Assembly: GCA_030684355.1 (NCBI GenBank) | Contig: JAUXTN010000175.1 | Coordinates: forward strand, 1 to 55,208 | Length of the DNA: 55,208 nucleotides | Source of the DNA: Pseudomonadota bacterium | GTDB taxonomy: Bacteria; Myxococcota_A; UBA796; SXON01 | Direction: 5' to 3' | Part shown: in pieces, positions 24,231 through 36,121 of the stretch | Position numbering within the stretch: the stretch's first letter is position 1 | Layout of the letters: the number at the start of each line of letters is the position of its first letter | The notes under the pieces: model-generated | Seen by the model: the letters and a program-made list of their open reading frames with translations, nothing else | Told to the model about the DNA's origin: nothing | The model's database searches: none | Position numbers and translations under genes: made by a program

Positions 24231-25652
24231 CTACGCCTCGGGCGTGCGCAGCCGCGTCAGGATGGCGTCCATGCTCTTCTTCGCGTCCCCGTAGAGCATC
24301 TTCGTGTTCGGCAGCACGAACAGCGGGTTCTCGATGCCGGCGTACCCGGCGCCGCGGCCGCGCTTGAACACGATGACCTCGCCGGCCTCCCACGCCGGGA
24401 GCACGGGCATGCCGTGGATGGGGCTCGTGGGATCGTCGATGGCGCCCGGGTTCACGATGTCGTTCGCGCCGATGACCAGCACGACGTCGGTAGTGCAGAA
24501 GTCGGCGTTGATCTCGTCCATCTCCAGCACGAGGTCGTAGGGGACGGCGGCCTCGGCGAGCAGCACGTTCATGTGCCCGGGGAGCCGGCCCGCGACCGGG
24601 TGGATGGCGAAGCGCACGATGGCGCCGCGCTTGCGGAGGAGCGCGGTGAGCTCGCGCACGGGGTGCTGGGCCTGCGCGACCGCCATGCCGTAGCCGGGCA
24701 CGACGATGACGCTGCGCGCGCTCAGGAGGCGATCCGCGAGGTCCGCCGCGAGGATGACGAGGGGTTCGGCGCCGCCCTCGATCGCCGCGCCCTTCGCCGG
24801 GGCCGCGCCCTCGTCGGAGCCGAAGCCGCCGAGGATGACGCTCCAGAAGCTCCGGTTCATCGCCTTGCACATGATGTACGAGAGGATGGCGCCGGAGCTG
24901 CCGACGAGCGCGCCGGTGACGATCAGCAGGTCGTTCCCGAGCAGGAAGCCCGCGGCGGCAGCCGCCCAGCCCGAGTAGCTGTTGAGCATCGAGACGACGA
25001 CGGGCATGTCCGCCCCGCCGATGGCCATCACGAGGTGCCAGCCGAGGAAGCAGCCGAGCGCGGTCATGCCGAGCAGGAGGGGCAGGGCGACGCTGCCCGT
25101 GACCGAGGCGGTCATCGCAAAACCGACCCCCATCGCCGCGACGACGAGGAGGAGGGCGAGGTTCAGCCCGTGGCGGCCCGGCAGCAGGAGCGGCTTCGAG
25201 CGGATCTTCCCCTCGAGCTTGCCCCACGCGACGACCGAGCCGGCGAAGGTGATCGCGCCCACGAACACGCCGAGGAAGAGCTCGATGCTGTGGATGACGG
25301 CCTCGGCGCCGGTGGCGTGGCCTTCGCTCCCGAAGAAGCTGGCGATGCCGACGAGCGCGGCCGCGGCGCCGACGAAGCTGTGGAGCACCGCCACGAGCTG
25401 CGGCATGCTGGTCATCGCGACGCGCGCGGCGAGGAGCGCGCCCACGATCCCGCCGATGACGAGCGAGGGGGCGAGCAACGCCCAGCCGCCCGCGGAGGCG
25501 CCCGCGGCGGTGGCGAGCACGGCGAGGGCCATGCCGACGATGCCGTAGAGGTTGCCACGACGGGCGGTCTCCGGGTGGGAGAGGCCGCCGAGGCTGGCGA
25601 TGAACAGCGCGCTGGCGCCGATGTACGCCGCGGTCACGAGTCCCTGGAGCAT
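24231..25652 (-). CDS. pntB: NAD(P) transhydrogenase subunit beta
   Basis: 473 residues, the usual length. The first 180 or so residues are membrane helices, including [12 protein letters not shown], and [19 protein letters not shown], a hallmark of the proton-conducting domain II. The C-terminal domain III carries the NADP(H) site: [36 protein letters not shown], and [15 protein letters not shown]. With PntA it forms the membrane-bound proton-translocating transhydrogenase that makes NADPH from NADH. It starts 3 bp after the pntA stop in the same operon. No unusual residues seen. Confidence 0.97.
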   Translation of the reverse strand: MLQGLVTAAYIGASALFIASLGGLSHPETARRGNLYGIVGMALAVLATAAGASAGGWALLAPSLVIGGIVGALLAARVAMTSMPQLVAVLHSFVGAAAALVGIASFFGSEGHATGAEAVIHSIELFLGVFVGAITFAGSVVAWGKLEGKIRSKPLLLPGRHGLNLALLLVVAAMGVGFAMTASVTGSVALPLLLGMTALGCFLGWHLVMAIGGADMPVVVSMLNSYSGWAAAAAGFLLGNDLLIVTGALVGSSGAILSYIMCKAMNRSFWSVILGGFGSDEGAAPAKGAAIEGGAEPLVILAADLADRLLSARSVIVVPGYGMAVAQAQHPVRELTALLRKRGAIVRFAIHPVAGRLPGHMNVLLAEAAVPYDLVLEMDEINADFCTTDVVLVIGANDIVNPGAIDDPTSPIHGMPVLPAWEAGEVIVFKRGRGAGYAGIENPLFVLPNTKMLYGDAKKSMDAILTRLRTPEA

Positions 25653-25655
25653 CTC

Positions 25656-27278
25656 TCAGCCCTCCCGTACGAACATGCGCAACATGCGCTGGGTGACGAG
25701 AAAGCCGCCGGCCACGTTGATCGTCGCGAGCAGGATGGCCACGGCGCCGAGCACCGAGGCCGTCGAGAAGGTGCCACCCGTGCCGAGCTGCACCATGCCG
25801 CCGAGGAGGATGATGCCGCTGATCGCGTTGGTGACGCTCATCAGCGGGGTGTGCAGCGCCGGCGTGACGTTCCAGACGACCTGGTAGCCGATGAAGCAGG
25901 CCAGCACGAAGACGAGGAGGTGGGTGAGGAACGCGGGCGGGGCGACGACGCCGAGGGCGAGCAGCGCGAAGCCGGCGAGGAAGAGGCCGACGGGGCTGCC
26001 GTTGCCGCGCGGGGCGCCGTGGCCGTGGCCGCCGGACTTGCCGCCCGACTTCTGCACCGCGTTCGGGCGGCCGGACGGGGTGGTCGCCGCCTGGACGGTG
26101 GGGGGGGCGGCGGTGGGGGCCTTGGGGACCGCGACGGGGGCGGGCTTGGGCGCCGGGGCCGGCGGTGGCCAGGTGATCGCGCCCGCGTGGGCCACGGTCA
26201 TGGTGCGGACGACCTCGTCGTCCATGTCGACGCGGAACTTCGCGCCGCCGCCCATGTCGTCGAGCAGGTGGCAGAGGTTGGTCGCGTAGAGCTGGCTCGC
26301 CTGGACGGCCATGCGGCTCGGCAGGTCGGTGTAGCCGATGATGGTGACGCCCCCGCCCGACGAGGTCGGGTGCACCACGGCCTCGCCCGGGCGGGTGAGC
26401 GCGCAGTTGCCGCCCTGCTCGGCCGCGAGATCCACGATGACGGAGCCGGGGCGCATGGCCTCGACCATCTCCTCGGTCAGGAGCGTGGGCGCGCGCTTCC
26501 CGGGGATGAGCGCGGTGGTGACGATGATGTCGACCTCGCGGGCCTGGGCGAGGAACAGCGCCATCTCCGCGGCGATGAACGCCGGGCTCATCTCCTTGGC
26601 GTAGCCGCCGCCGCCGTCCCCGTCCTCCGCGAGGGTGACCTCGAGGAACTCGGCGCCGAGGCTCTGGACCTGCTCGCGCACGGCCGGCCGGGTGTCGAAG
26701 GCGCGCACGATGGCGCCGAGTGCGCGCGCGGTACCGACGGCCGCGAGGCCCGCCACGCCCGCCCCGATGATGAGGACCTTGGCGGGCTGCACCTTCCCGG
26801 CGGCGGTGACCTGCCCGGTGAAGAAGCGCCCGAAGCGGTTCGCGGCCTCGATGACGGCGCGGTAGCCGACGAGGTTGGCCTGGGACGAGAGCACGTCGAG
26901 CTTCTGGGCGCGCGTGATGCGCGGCACCTGGTCCATCGCGACGAGCGTGACGCCGCGGGCGGCGACGGCCTCGAGCAGGCCGGGGTTCTGGGCGGGCCAG
27001 AACAGCGACAACACGACCTGGCCGGGGCGCATGTGGGCGATGTCGTCGAGGGTCGGCGGGCGCACCTTCAGGATGATGTCGCAGGCGGCCCAGACGGCGG
27101 CGGCGTCCGCGAGGTGGTCCACCCCGGCGTAGGCCTCGTCGGCGAGGCCCGCGGCGGCGCCCGCGCCGGTCTCCAGCGCCACGGTGAAGCCGAGCTTGCG
27201 CAGGCGCTCGACCGACTCCGGCGTCGCGGCGACGCGCCGTTCGCCAGGGAATGTCTCGCGCGGGATCCCGATATGCAT
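25656..27278 (-). CDS. pntA: NAD(P) transhydrogenase subunit alpha (fused form)
   Basis: 540 residues from ATG 27278 (MHIGIPRET); the longer open frame upstream is non-coding-like. Domain I (1-385) binds NAD(H): [16 protein letters not shown], the RQD-loop region [10 protein letters not shown], and the GxGxxG-type [18 protein letters not shown] Pro/Ala-rich and then Gly/His-rich linker (about 390-450, with [11 protein letters not shown]) joins it to the membrane domain with about four helices (about 455-535). In many bacteria these two parts are separate genes (pntAA and pntAB), so this is the fused E. coli-like arrangement with an unusually long linker. It is the first gene of the pair with pntB. 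Confidence 0.96.
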   Translation of the reverse strand: MHIGIPRETFPGERRVAATPESVERLRKLGFTVALETGAGAAAGLADEAYAGVDHLADAAAVWAACDIILKVRPPTLDDIAHMRPGQVVLSLFWPAQNPGLLEAVAARGVTLVAMDQVPRITRAQKLDVLSSQANLVGYRAVIEAANRFGRFFTGQVTAAGKVQPAKVLIIGAGVAGLAAVGTARALGAIVRAFDTRPAVREQVQSLGAEFLEVTLAEDGDGGGGYAKEMSPAFIAAEMALFLAQAREVDIIVTTALIPGKRAPTLLTEEMVEAMRPGSVIVDLAAEQGGNCALTRPGEAVVHPTSSGGGVTIIGYTDLPSRMAVQASQLYATNLCHLLDDMGGGAKFRVDMDDEVVRTMTVAHAGAITWPPPAPAPKPAPVAVPKAPTAAPPTVQAATTPSGRPNAVQKSGGKSGGHGHGAPRGNGSPVGLFLAGFALLALGVVAPPAFLTHLLVFVLACFIGYQVVWNVTPALHTPLMSVTNAISGIILLGGMVQLGTGGTFSTASVLGAVAILLATINVAGGFLVTQRMLRMFVREG

Positions 27279-27449
27279 GACGCCTCTGCGCGACAGGGCA
27301 TGCCGCGGCGGCGGGAGCGTAGCGCGTCGTACGCACCGTACCAAGCGCGAGGAGCGCCGGCGCGGTGCGGGATCCACGGCGGGCGCGGGCGGGGGGCGGA
27401 TAAAGGGAGAGAGGACGTGGGCTACCAGGACGTGCGCTCGCCGGCCTGG

Positions 27450-29735
27450 CTAGGGGGTGGGCGTCGCGGGGGTGGCCGATGCGCCCGTGGGGGCGTCGGT
27501 CGGGGGGACCGCGGGGGGGACGGTCGGGGGGACCGCGGGGTCGACCACGTAGTGCGCCAACGGCCCCAACACCGTCGGGTTCGTCCAGACGTACCAGCTC
27601 GTCCCCGAGAGCACGAGCACGATCGCCAGGGCGAGGGCCGGGGTGGGATCGGTGGGGAGCTGTCGCTTGAGGCGGCTCCCGCGCGGCAGGCCCGGCCTCT
27701 GCGTGAAGAGCAGGCTCAGGTAGTGGGTGAGCCGCATGCGCCCGTTCAGCGCCCACCCGCAGGCCTCCAGGAGCGCGGAGAGGTCACGACGCCGGAGCTT
27801 GAGCCAGCCGAGGAGCCCGAAGACCGCCGCCATCGTCACCACGATGCTGCCCATCCCGATGACGGCGTCCAGCAGGACGATGTCCGCGACGGTCTTCACC
27901 ACGAACGCGAGCGAGGAGCCGATCGCCGCGAACGCGAAGCTCCCGCCGACGAGCAACCCCTGTACGCTGGAGGTCCCGGTCACCTCGGGCCCCTTCGGCG
28001 CGGTCCGGCTCGACGCGCCCGGCGCCTTCGCGGCGGCGGCGACGTTCGTGGTGGCGGTCGTGACGGAGCTCTGGGCGCTGTCCGCTGCCTTCGTCTCCAG
28101 CTCCGTGGCCCGCGTGCTGATCAGCGCGGACACGCGCTCGACGACGCCGTCCCGGATGCGCACGAACGGCGCGATCATCGCCTCCCAGATGCTGATGGGG
28201 TGCTCGACGAGGTCGACCACGGTGGCGTCCCACTCGCGATCCTCGCGGTCGTAGAACACGCCGCGCTTGCCGACGCTGATCCCGCCGCGCATCCCGGCGG
28301 TCACGGCGGCGGCGATCTGGTCCCGCACCTCCGTGGCGCCGTCCCGGCGCACGATCTCGACGTAGGCGAGGAACATGAGGCTCGTCTCGGCGATCTTCTT
28401 GTGCGCGGCGCGGTCGGTGACGCGCACGCAGAGCAGGAGCTTCCGCCCGTCGAGGATGAGCGTGCCCATCTCGAACAACGTCCGCTCCGTGGGGACGAAG
28501 AGCGAGGGGAAGCTGACGAAGTTGTTCGCCAGCTCCAGGAGCCAACGCTGGTACAGGACGAGCTTCTCCAGGTTGTTGAACTCCACGAGCTCGTCCGCCA
28601 CCCGCAGGTCCTCCAGGCAGAGCGCGCGGAGCTGGTCGGGGAGGGGGCCCTCGGCGAGGAGCTTGAGGGCCTCGGGGTGGGCGTCGCTCGCGATCCCGGG
28701 CGGACGCTCGGTGCGCCACTTCCGGTACACGGCGAAGGTGCTGTCGATGGTGGACCACTCCACCGGCGAGAGCGTGCGCAGGAGGGTGTCCGGCCGGCCG
28801 AGGACCCGGGGCCCCACGTCGGTCGCGAGGCGCCGGAGCGCGGCGGCGTAGCGGGGGTTCAGGGCGCCGTCGAGGTGGAGCACGCCGGTGGCGTCGGGGC
28901 GGGCCAGCGGCGCCTGGGCGAGCCAGGCGTCGATGGCGACGGGGTCGCTCACGTCGAGCCTCGCGAGCTCCTCGGGGGTGGCCTGGAGCCGGGCCGCGGC
29001 GTTGGCCTCGAGGCTCACGAGCGCGCACTGGGCGAAGAACTGGACGACCTTGGGCGCGAGGGCGTCGACGAGCTCGCACGCGGCGGCGGTGTCGGCGCCG
29101 AGGGGGAGCACGACGTCATCGTCGCTGCGGTCGTGCCACACGAGGAAGGCGCGGACGTGGTCGATCCAGGTGTCGACGTCCGCGACGCGCACGCCGCTCT
29201 CCCCGGAGAGGTCCGGGGCGCCGCCGGCGCACACGAGGACCTTGCGCGCGAGCTCGGCCAGCGGCGCGTCCGCCACCTGGGAGGGCGGGACGATGCCGTC
29301 CCCGTTGGGGAAGCGGCTGGAGTAGGACGCCCGGAACTGCCGGACCTGCTCGAGGCGGATGCGGTCCCGGTGCTCGGCGCCGAGCTGCACCAGCAGGCGC
29401 TCGGCCAGGAGCTTCACCTTCGCCGCGTCGGCATGCGCGGGGTCGAGGTCCGCGAGGCGCAGCTCCTCGGTCTTCTCGACCATCCGTTCCCGGTTCGCGA
29501 GGCGGGCCCACAACCACCGGCGCGCCGCCTTCATCTCGTGGACGCGGATGCGCTTGTTGCCGTCCGTGTCGACGTAGGCGAGGAACGCGGGATCGCAGAA
29601 GAGCTGCTCCACCGGCGCACTCGTCGCGGCCCAGCGGGCCTTGTCGAGCGTGTCCATCCGCGCGAGATCCTCGGCGTCGTTGATCTCGAGCTGGTTGATG
29701 CCGGCGTAGTTGCGGAAGACGTAGGGGTGGGTCAT
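27450..29735 (-). CDS. Large membrane protein with EF-hand-like loop and Pro-rich tail, function unknown
   Basis: 761 residues. A calcium-binding EF-hand-like loop is seen at residues 56-67 (DTDGNKRIRVHE, matching DxDxNxxIxxxE) in an N-terminal helical region. A second acidic site with FPNGDGIVP is near 142-150. The central part (200-560) is soluble and helical. Two or three hydrophobic segments occur near 600-660 (LLVGGSFAFAAIGSSLAFVV; IVVTMAAVFGLLGW) and one near 715-735. The C-terminus is a short repeat of VPPTVPPAVPPT. I know of no named family. It is divergent from the small Cys-rich lipoprotein and has no operon partner visible. An envelope-associated calcium-sensing or scaffold role is only a guess. 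Confidence 0.75.
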   Translation of the reverse strand: MTHPYVFRNYAGINQLEINDAEDLARMDTLDKARWAATSAPVEQLFCDPAFLAYVDTDGNKRIRVHEMKAARRWLWARLANRERMVEKTEELRLADLDPAHADAAKVKLLAERLLVQLGAEHRDRIRLEQVRQFRASYSSRFPNGDGIVPPSQVADAPLAELARKVLVCAGGAPDLSGESGVRVADVDTWIDHVRAFLVWHDRSDDDVVLPLGADTAAACELVDALAPKVVQFFAQCALVSLEANAAARLQATPEELARLDVSDPVAIDAWLAQAPLARPDATGVLHLDGALNPRYAAALRRLATDVGPRVLGRPDTLLRTLSPVEWSTIDSTFAVYRKWRTERPPGIASDAHPEALKLLAEGPLPDQLRALCLEDLRVADELVEFNNLEKLVLYQRWLLELANNFVSFPSLFVPTERTLFEMGTLILDGRKLLLCVRVTDRAAHKKIAETSLMFLAYVEIVRRDGATEVRDQIAAAVTAGMRGGISVGKRGVFYDREDREWDATVVDLVEHPISIWEAMIAPFVRIRDGVVERVSALISTRATELETKAADSAQSSVTTATTNVAAAAKAPGASSRTAPKGPEVTGTSSVQGLLVGGSFAFAAIGSSLAFVVKTVADIVLLDAVIGMGSIVVTMAAVFGLLGWLKLRRRDLSALLEACGWALNGRMRLTHYLSLLFTQRPGLPRGSRLKRQLPTDPTPALALAIVLVLSGTSWYVWTNPTVLGPLAHYVVDPAVPPTVPPAVPPTDAPTGASATPATPTP

Positions 29736-29864
29736 GGGCGGGCTCCGCCGCGCACCCGGGCCGAGGTGTCCGCCCGCGGATGCCCGTCGCGCACTCCCGG
29801 TGCCGGCGGTGTCCTGGTCGATCCCCCCGCGGGGGTGCTATGCGACGCACGAACGAGGTCCCGC

Positions 29865-30212
29865 ATGATCGCCTTCTTCCTCCTGGCCGCCTGCATCACC
29901 GAGTCCAGCTTTCCCGGGAACGTGGCGGCGACCTCCTGCTCCCGCGAGCAAGAGTGCCACAAGTCGGACTTCGAGGACAACTACAGCGACTACCAGGACT
30001 GCTACGACGACCAGTCGGAGGCCCTCGAGGACGCCGCGGACTGCTACAACGAGTACTGCGACTTCGACGCCGAGGCGGCCTCCGACTACATCGGCGACTT
30101 CCGCTCGGCCGATTGCGAGGACGTGAACGAGGCCGCGGGCGACGTCGGCGGCGTCTGGGACCACTGCGAGGACGACTGGGCCCTGCTCGGTTGCCTGACG
30201 GGCTTCCGGTAG
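29865..30212 (+). CDS. Small acidic cysteine-rich lipoprotein
   Basis: 115 residues from ATG 29865. The signal MIAFFLLAAC ends at Cys10 in a lipobox, a very short form that recurs in this window. Eight further cysteines follow (positions 25, 31, 46, 60, 65, 84, 101, 110), an even number that suits four disulfides, in a strongly acidic Asp/Glu/Tyr-rich chain (for example NYSDYQDCYDDQSE). The helix-like spacing of cysteines suggests a compact exported binding protein. No family recognised. It stands alone, followed by a short tandem repeat and then the galactose operon in the same direction. Confidence 0.75.
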   Translation: MIAFFLLAACITESSFPGNVAATSCSREQECHKSDFEDNYSDYQDCYDDQSEALEDAADCYNEYCDFDAEAASDYIGDFRSADCEDVNEAAGDVGGVWDHCEDDWALLGCLTGFR

Positions 30213-30220
30213 CGCGTCGG

Positions 30221-30280
30221 ACACTCGGGCTCCAGGTGACACTCGGGCCCGAGTGACACTCGGGCTCCAGGCGACACACG
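30221..30280. repeat. Three-and-a-half copies of a 17-18 bp unit after a stop codon
   Basis: ACACTCGGGCTCCAGGTG (30221-30238), ACACTCGGGCCCGAGTG (30239-30255), ACACTCGGGCTCCAGGCG (30256-30273), then ACACACGG. The middle unit includes the perfect palindrome ACTCGGGCCCGAGT at 30241-30254. The array starts 8 bp after the stop of the small lipoprotein gene and ends about 50 bp before the first galactose-operon gene. Confidence 0.85.
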
Positions 30281-30329
30281 GCGACATCGATTCGCATGGC
30301 TGGTCGACCGCCTGTTGTTAGCTTGGGTC

Positions 30330-32144
30330 ATGGCAGAAGCGCGGCAACGTGGGGATTTGTGTGCCTTGCATCCCCGACCTCAGCTCATTCGGCCGGACTG
30401 GGCCTCCCTCGACGGGGAATGGGATTTCGCGATCGACGCGACCGCCGCGTGGCATCGCCCCGAACACGTGGAGTGGGCCCGACCCATCCGGGTTCCGTTC
30501 TCTCCCGAGACCTCCCGGAGCGGCATCGGGGACGCGGGCTACTACCAGGCGGTGTGGTACCGGCGGCGGTTGCCGCTCATCGCGGCGGGCGCAGATGAGC
30601 GGGTGATCCTGCACTTCTGCGCGGTCGACTGGGAGGCCTCGGTGTGGGTGGACGGCGTGTACGTGGGCGGTCACCAGGGTGGCTACACGCCATTTTCGCT
30701 CGACATCACCGAGCTCGTCGCGCACCCCGACCAGCACGAGCTCGTGGTGCGCGCGGCGGACGACCCGCACGATCTCGCGCGCCCGCGCGGCAAGCAGGAT
30801 TGGCAGCGCGAACCCCACTCGATCTGGTATCCGCGCACGACGGGGATCTGGCAGACCGTCTGGTTCGAGGTCGTGCCGGCGACACGCATCGGCTCCCTGC
30901 GTTGGACGCCCAACCTCGAGCGCTGGGAGATCGAGGTGCTCGCGCGGGTGGACGGTCCGTTGCGCCCCGGGCTCCAGCTCGGCGTGCGGCTCGCCGTACA
31001 GGACGCGGGCGGGGCCGGGGAGCGCGTGCTCGCGCTGGACCGCTACGCCCTGACCTCGCGCGAGGTGCAACGTCGCATCTCGCTGTCGGACCCGGGCATC
31101 GACGACAGCCGCAACGAGATCCTCTGGAGCCCCGCCACGCCCACCCTGCTCGACGCCCAGGTCGTGCTCTACGATGCCGAGGGCACGGTGCTGGACCAGG
31201 TGGCGAGCTACACCGCGCTCCGATCGGTGGCGGTCCAGGGCGAGCACTTCCTCCTCAACGGCCGCCCGTACACGCTCCGGCTCGTGCTCGACCAGGGCTA
31301 CTGGCCGGAGACCGGCCTCACGGCACCCGACGACGACGCGCTGCGCCGCGACGTGGAGCTGGCCCGCGCGATGGGCTTCAACGGGGTGCGCAAGCACCAG
31401 AAGATCGAGTCCGCGCGCTACTTGTGGTGGGCGGACCGCCTGGGGCTCCTCGTCTGGGAGGAGATGCCGAGCGCCTACCGCTTCACCCGCGAGTCGGTCG
31501 AGCGGCTGACCCGGGAGTGGCTCGAGGTGATGGCGCGGGACCAGAGCCACCCGTGCATCGTCGCGTGGGTGCCCTTCAACGAGAGTTGGGGGGTGCCGAA
31601 CCTGCCCGCCAACCCCGCCGAGCGGCACTACGTGCAGGCCCTGTACCACCTCACGCGCACCCTCGATCCGTCGCGGCCGGTGGTGGGGAACGACGGGTGG
31701 GAGAGCGTCGCGACCGACATCATCGGCGTGCACGACTACGACACCGAACCCGCGCGGATCGTGAGCCGGTACCAGGCCCCGGAGGTGCGGCCCCACCTCT
31801 ATCGGCGGGAGCGCTTCGGCGGACGCCAGCTCGTGCTCGACGGGCACCCCCACGGGGACCATCCCATCGTGCTCACCGAGTTCGGCGGGATCACCTACTC
31901 GGCGGACACCGGCGGCACGTGGGGCTACTCACGCTCCCACTCGCCGGCGGAGCTCGCGGCCCAGCTCGCCGAGCTCTTCGCGGCGGTGCGCCGGATCGAG
32001 CTGCTCGCCGGCTATTGTTACACCCAATTCGCCGACACGTGGCAGGAGGCCAACGGGCTCCTCTACGCCGATCGAACGCCCAAGATCCCGATGGCGGAGC
32101 TCGCGGCGCTCAACGGGATCGGCCCGCGCCGGTCGGAGAGCTGA
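30330..32144 (+). CDS. Glycoside hydrolase family 2 protein (beta-galactosidase/glucuronidase-like)
   Basis: 604 residues from ATG 30330. The order is a sugar-binding jelly-roll (SLDGEWDFAID, then the VWVDGVYVGGHQGGYTPFS block), an Ig-like sandwich (about 190-310), and a TIM barrel. The acid/base is Glu418 in FNESWG and the nucleophile Glu517 in LTEFGG. No export signal is seen, so it should act in the cytoplasm on imported galactosides or similar beta-glycosides. The stop overlaps the galT start (TGATG), tying it to galactose use. TAGCTT lies five bases before the ATG with no Shine-Dalgarno sequence, a possible leaderless -10. The exact sugar specificity is inferred from the operon, not from residues. 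Confidence 0.9.
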   Translation: MAEARQRGDLCALHPRPQLIRPDWASLDGEWDFAIDATAAWHRPEHVEWARPIRVPFSPETSRSGIGDAGYYQAVWYRRRLPLIAAGADERVILHFCAVDWEASVWVDGVYVGGHQGGYTPFSLDITELVAHPDQHELVVRAADDPHDLARPRGKQDWQREPHSIWYPRTTGIWQTVWFEVVPATRIGSLRWTPNLERWEIEVLARVDGPLRPGLQLGVRLAVQDAGGAGERVLALDRYALTSREVQRRISLSDPGIDDSRNEILWSPATPTLLDAQVVLYDAEGTVLDQVASYTALRSVAVQGEHFLLNGRPYTLRLVLDQGYWPETGLTAPDDDALRRDVELARAMGFNGVRKHQKIESARYLWWADRLGLLVWEEMPSAYRFTRESVERLTREWLEVMARDQSHPCIVAWVPFNESWGVPNLPANPAERHYVQALYHLTRTLDPSRPVVGNDGWESVATDIIGVHDYDTEPARIVSRYQAPEVRPHLYRRERFGGRQLVLDGHPHGDHPIVLTEFGGITYSADTGGTWGYSRSHSPAELAAQLAELFAAVRRIELLAGYCYTQFADTWQEANGLLYADRTPKIPMAELAALNGIGPRRSES

Positions 32145-33229
32145 TGCACCGCCGCACGCTCCTCCGTCCGGACGGGCGCGCGCTGCACTTGTATGCGCGG
32201 GCGCCGCTGCCCGACGACCTGAGCGCGGACGGCCTCCTCCTCGCGCCGCCACGAGCCGGCTCCCACCTGCGGTGGCATCCGTTGCGGGGGGAGTGGGTGG
32301 TGTATGCCACCCATCGCCAGGATCGCACGTTCCTCCCCTCCGCGGCGGCCAACCCGCTCGCGCCGATGCACGATCCCGCGCTGCCGACGGAGGTGCCGGC
32401 GGGTCCGTGGGAGATCGCTGCCTTCGACAACCGCTTTCCGGCGCTCTCCACCGGCGGAGGCGAGGCGCCCGAGTTGCCCGTGCCGACCCGCCCCGGAGAC
32501 GGCGCGTGCGAGGTGGTCGTCTTCGGGCAGGATCCGACCGCGTCGCTCGGCTCGTTGCCGCTCGCCCAGATCGAGCTGCTCTTCGAGGTGTGGGGCGACC
32601 GCACCCGCGAGCTCGGGGCGCGGCCCGAGATCCAATACGTCTTCCCGTTCGAGAACCGGGGCGTCGAGGTCGGGGTGACGCTCAACCACCCGCACGGCCA
32701 GATCTACGCCTACCCCTTCGTGCCGCCGATCCCCGCTCGCGCCCTGGCCTTGCAGGCGGAGCACTGGGCGGCGAACGGCCGGGGGCTCGTCGAGGACCTC
32801 ATCCAGGAGGAGCGTGACGCGGGGACCCGCCTCCTCTACGAGAGCCCCGAGGCCGTGGCGTGGATGCCGGTGTTCGCGCGCTACGCGTACGAGGTGTGGG
32901 TCGCGCCCACCCGGGCGGTGCCGACGCTCGCGGACCTGTTGCCGGCGGAGCGCACGGCGTTCGCGCGGGCGCTCAAGACGGTGCTGCTGAAGTACGACGG
33001 CCTCTGGGGCACGCCGTTTCCCTACCTGCTCGTGTTCCACCAGGCGCCGACGGATGGGCGCCCGCACCCGGAGGCGCACCTGCACATCGAGCTCTACCCG
33101 CCGCTGCGGATGCCCGGGCGGCTGAAGTACCTCGCGGGCACCGAGATCGGCGCGGGCGTGTTCACCGCGGACACCCTGCCGGAGGAGAAGGCCGCGGAGC
33201 TGCGCGCGGTCCCGGTGACGCTTGCCTGA
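32144..33229 (+). CDS. galT: Galactose-1-phosphate uridylyltransferase
   Basis: 361 residues. It swaps UMP between UDP-glucose and galactose-1-phosphate in the Leloir pathway. The active-site block is NHPHGQIYAYPF with the nucleophile His184 in the HPH of residues 182-184; FDNRFPAL near 94-101, FENRG near 169-173 and HLHIELYPP near the C-terminus also match. The segment where many GalTs carry a CxxC zinc pair reads AANPLAPM, so that zinc site is absent, as in a subset of bacterial enzymes. The ATG overlaps the GH2 stop by one base (TGATG) and the 3' end overlaps galK by 8 bp. Confidence 0.95.
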   Translation: MHRRTLLRPDGRALHLYARAPLPDDLSADGLLLAPPRAGSHLRWHPLRGEWVVYATHRQDRTFLPSAAANPLAPMHDPALPTEVPAGPWEIAAFDNRFPALSTGGGEAPELPVPTRPGDGACEVVVFGQDPTASLGSLPLAQIELLFEVWGDRTRELGARPEIQYVFPFENRGVEVGVTLNHPHGQIYAYPFVPPIPARALALQAEHWAANGRGLVEDLIQEERDAGTRLLYESPEAVAWMPVFARYAYEVWVAPTRAVPTLADLLPAERTAFARALKTVLLKYDGLWGTPFPYLLVFHQAPTDGRPHPEAHLHIELYPPLRMPGRLKYLAGTEIGAGVFTADTLPEEKAAELRAVPVTLA

Positions 33230-34324
33230 GTTCGCGGAGCTCTACGGTCGCCCCCCGACGGTGCGCGCCGACGCGCCCGGGCGGGTCAACCTCATCGGGG
33301 AACACACCGATTACAACGGCGGCTACGTCCTTCCCGTCGCGATCCCCCGGCGCACGTGCGTGGAGCTCGCGCCGCGCACGGACCGCACCGTCCGGGCGTG
33401 GAGCGCGGCCGGGCCCGGCGAGACAATCGCCACGTACACGCTCGGCACGGAGGCCCCCGGGCACGGCTGGCTCGACTACGTCATGGGCGTGACGCAGGCC
33501 CTCGCGGCGACGGGGCGGCGCTTCGACGGCTTCGACCTCCGGGTCACCTCCGACGTGCCGGTCGGCGCCGGGCTCTCGTCGAGCGCGGCCCTCGAGGTGG
33601 CGCTGCTCCGCGGGCTCCGCGCGCTCTACCCCCTGACGCTCGACGACCTGGAGATCGCGCGGCTCGGGCAGCGCGCCGAGAACGACCTCGTCGGCGCCCC
33701 CGTCGGCATCATGGACCAGGTGGCGGCGAGCCTCGGGTCCGAGCGCACGGCCCTCTTCCTCGACACGCGCACGCTCGCGTGGCGCGCGATCCCGCTCCCG
33801 CCGACCATCGAGCTTGCCGTGGTCGACTCGGGGATCACCCACGCCCACGCCTCGGGCGAGTACCGGGTGCGTCGCGACGAGTGTGCGCGCGCGGCGACGC
33901 TCCTCGGCGTCGCCCAGCTCCGGGACGTGGCGCCGGGGGACCTCTCCGCGGTCAACCGCCTCCCGCCGCCGCTCGACCGGCGCGCGCGCCACGTCGTGAC
34001 CGAAGACGCGCGGGTGCTCGCCGCCACCGCGGCGCTGGAGGCCGGGGACCTCGAGCGCCTGGGCCCCTTGCTCTACGCCTCCCACGCGTCGATGCGGGAC
34101 GACTTCGAGGTGTCCCTGCCGGCGATCGACGCCCTGGTGGAGGCCGCCCGGGCGGACCCCGACGTGATCGGCGCCCGGCTCACGGGCGGGGGCTTCGGCG
34201 GGTGCGTGGTGCTCGTCTGCCGGGCGGGGCGGGCGGCGGAGGCGGCCCGGCGGGTCGCGGCGGCGTGGGCGAAGGAGACCGGGGGCGCGCCGGTGGTCCG
34301 CGTGCCGAAGGTGGACGGCCCGAC

Positions 34325-34328
<4 letters not shown>
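33222..34328 (+). CDS. galK: Galactokinase
   Basis: 368 residues from TTG 33222, which lies inside the end of galT. The GHMP kinase signature sequence is complete: substrate motif GRVNLIGEHTDYNGGYVLP (about 20-38), phosphate-binding loop VPVGAGLSSSAALEVA, GIMDQVAA with the catalytic Asp, and the C-terminal LTGGGFGGCVV. It phosphorylates galactose at C1 using ATP to feed GalT. Overlaps on both sides (8 bp with galT, ATGA with the next gene) imply translational coupling. The unusual TTG start may keep its level below that of galT. Confidence 0.96.

Positions 34329-36117
<1,789 letters not shown>

Positions 36118-36121
<4 letters not shown>

Noticed and set aside
24414..29864. A plus-strand open frame of more than 1800 residues
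   Set aside because: It lies opposite pntAB and the 761-residue gene and translates to low-complexity Ala/Glu/Arg/Gly/Val. Only its last part, from ATG 29865, is a real gene.
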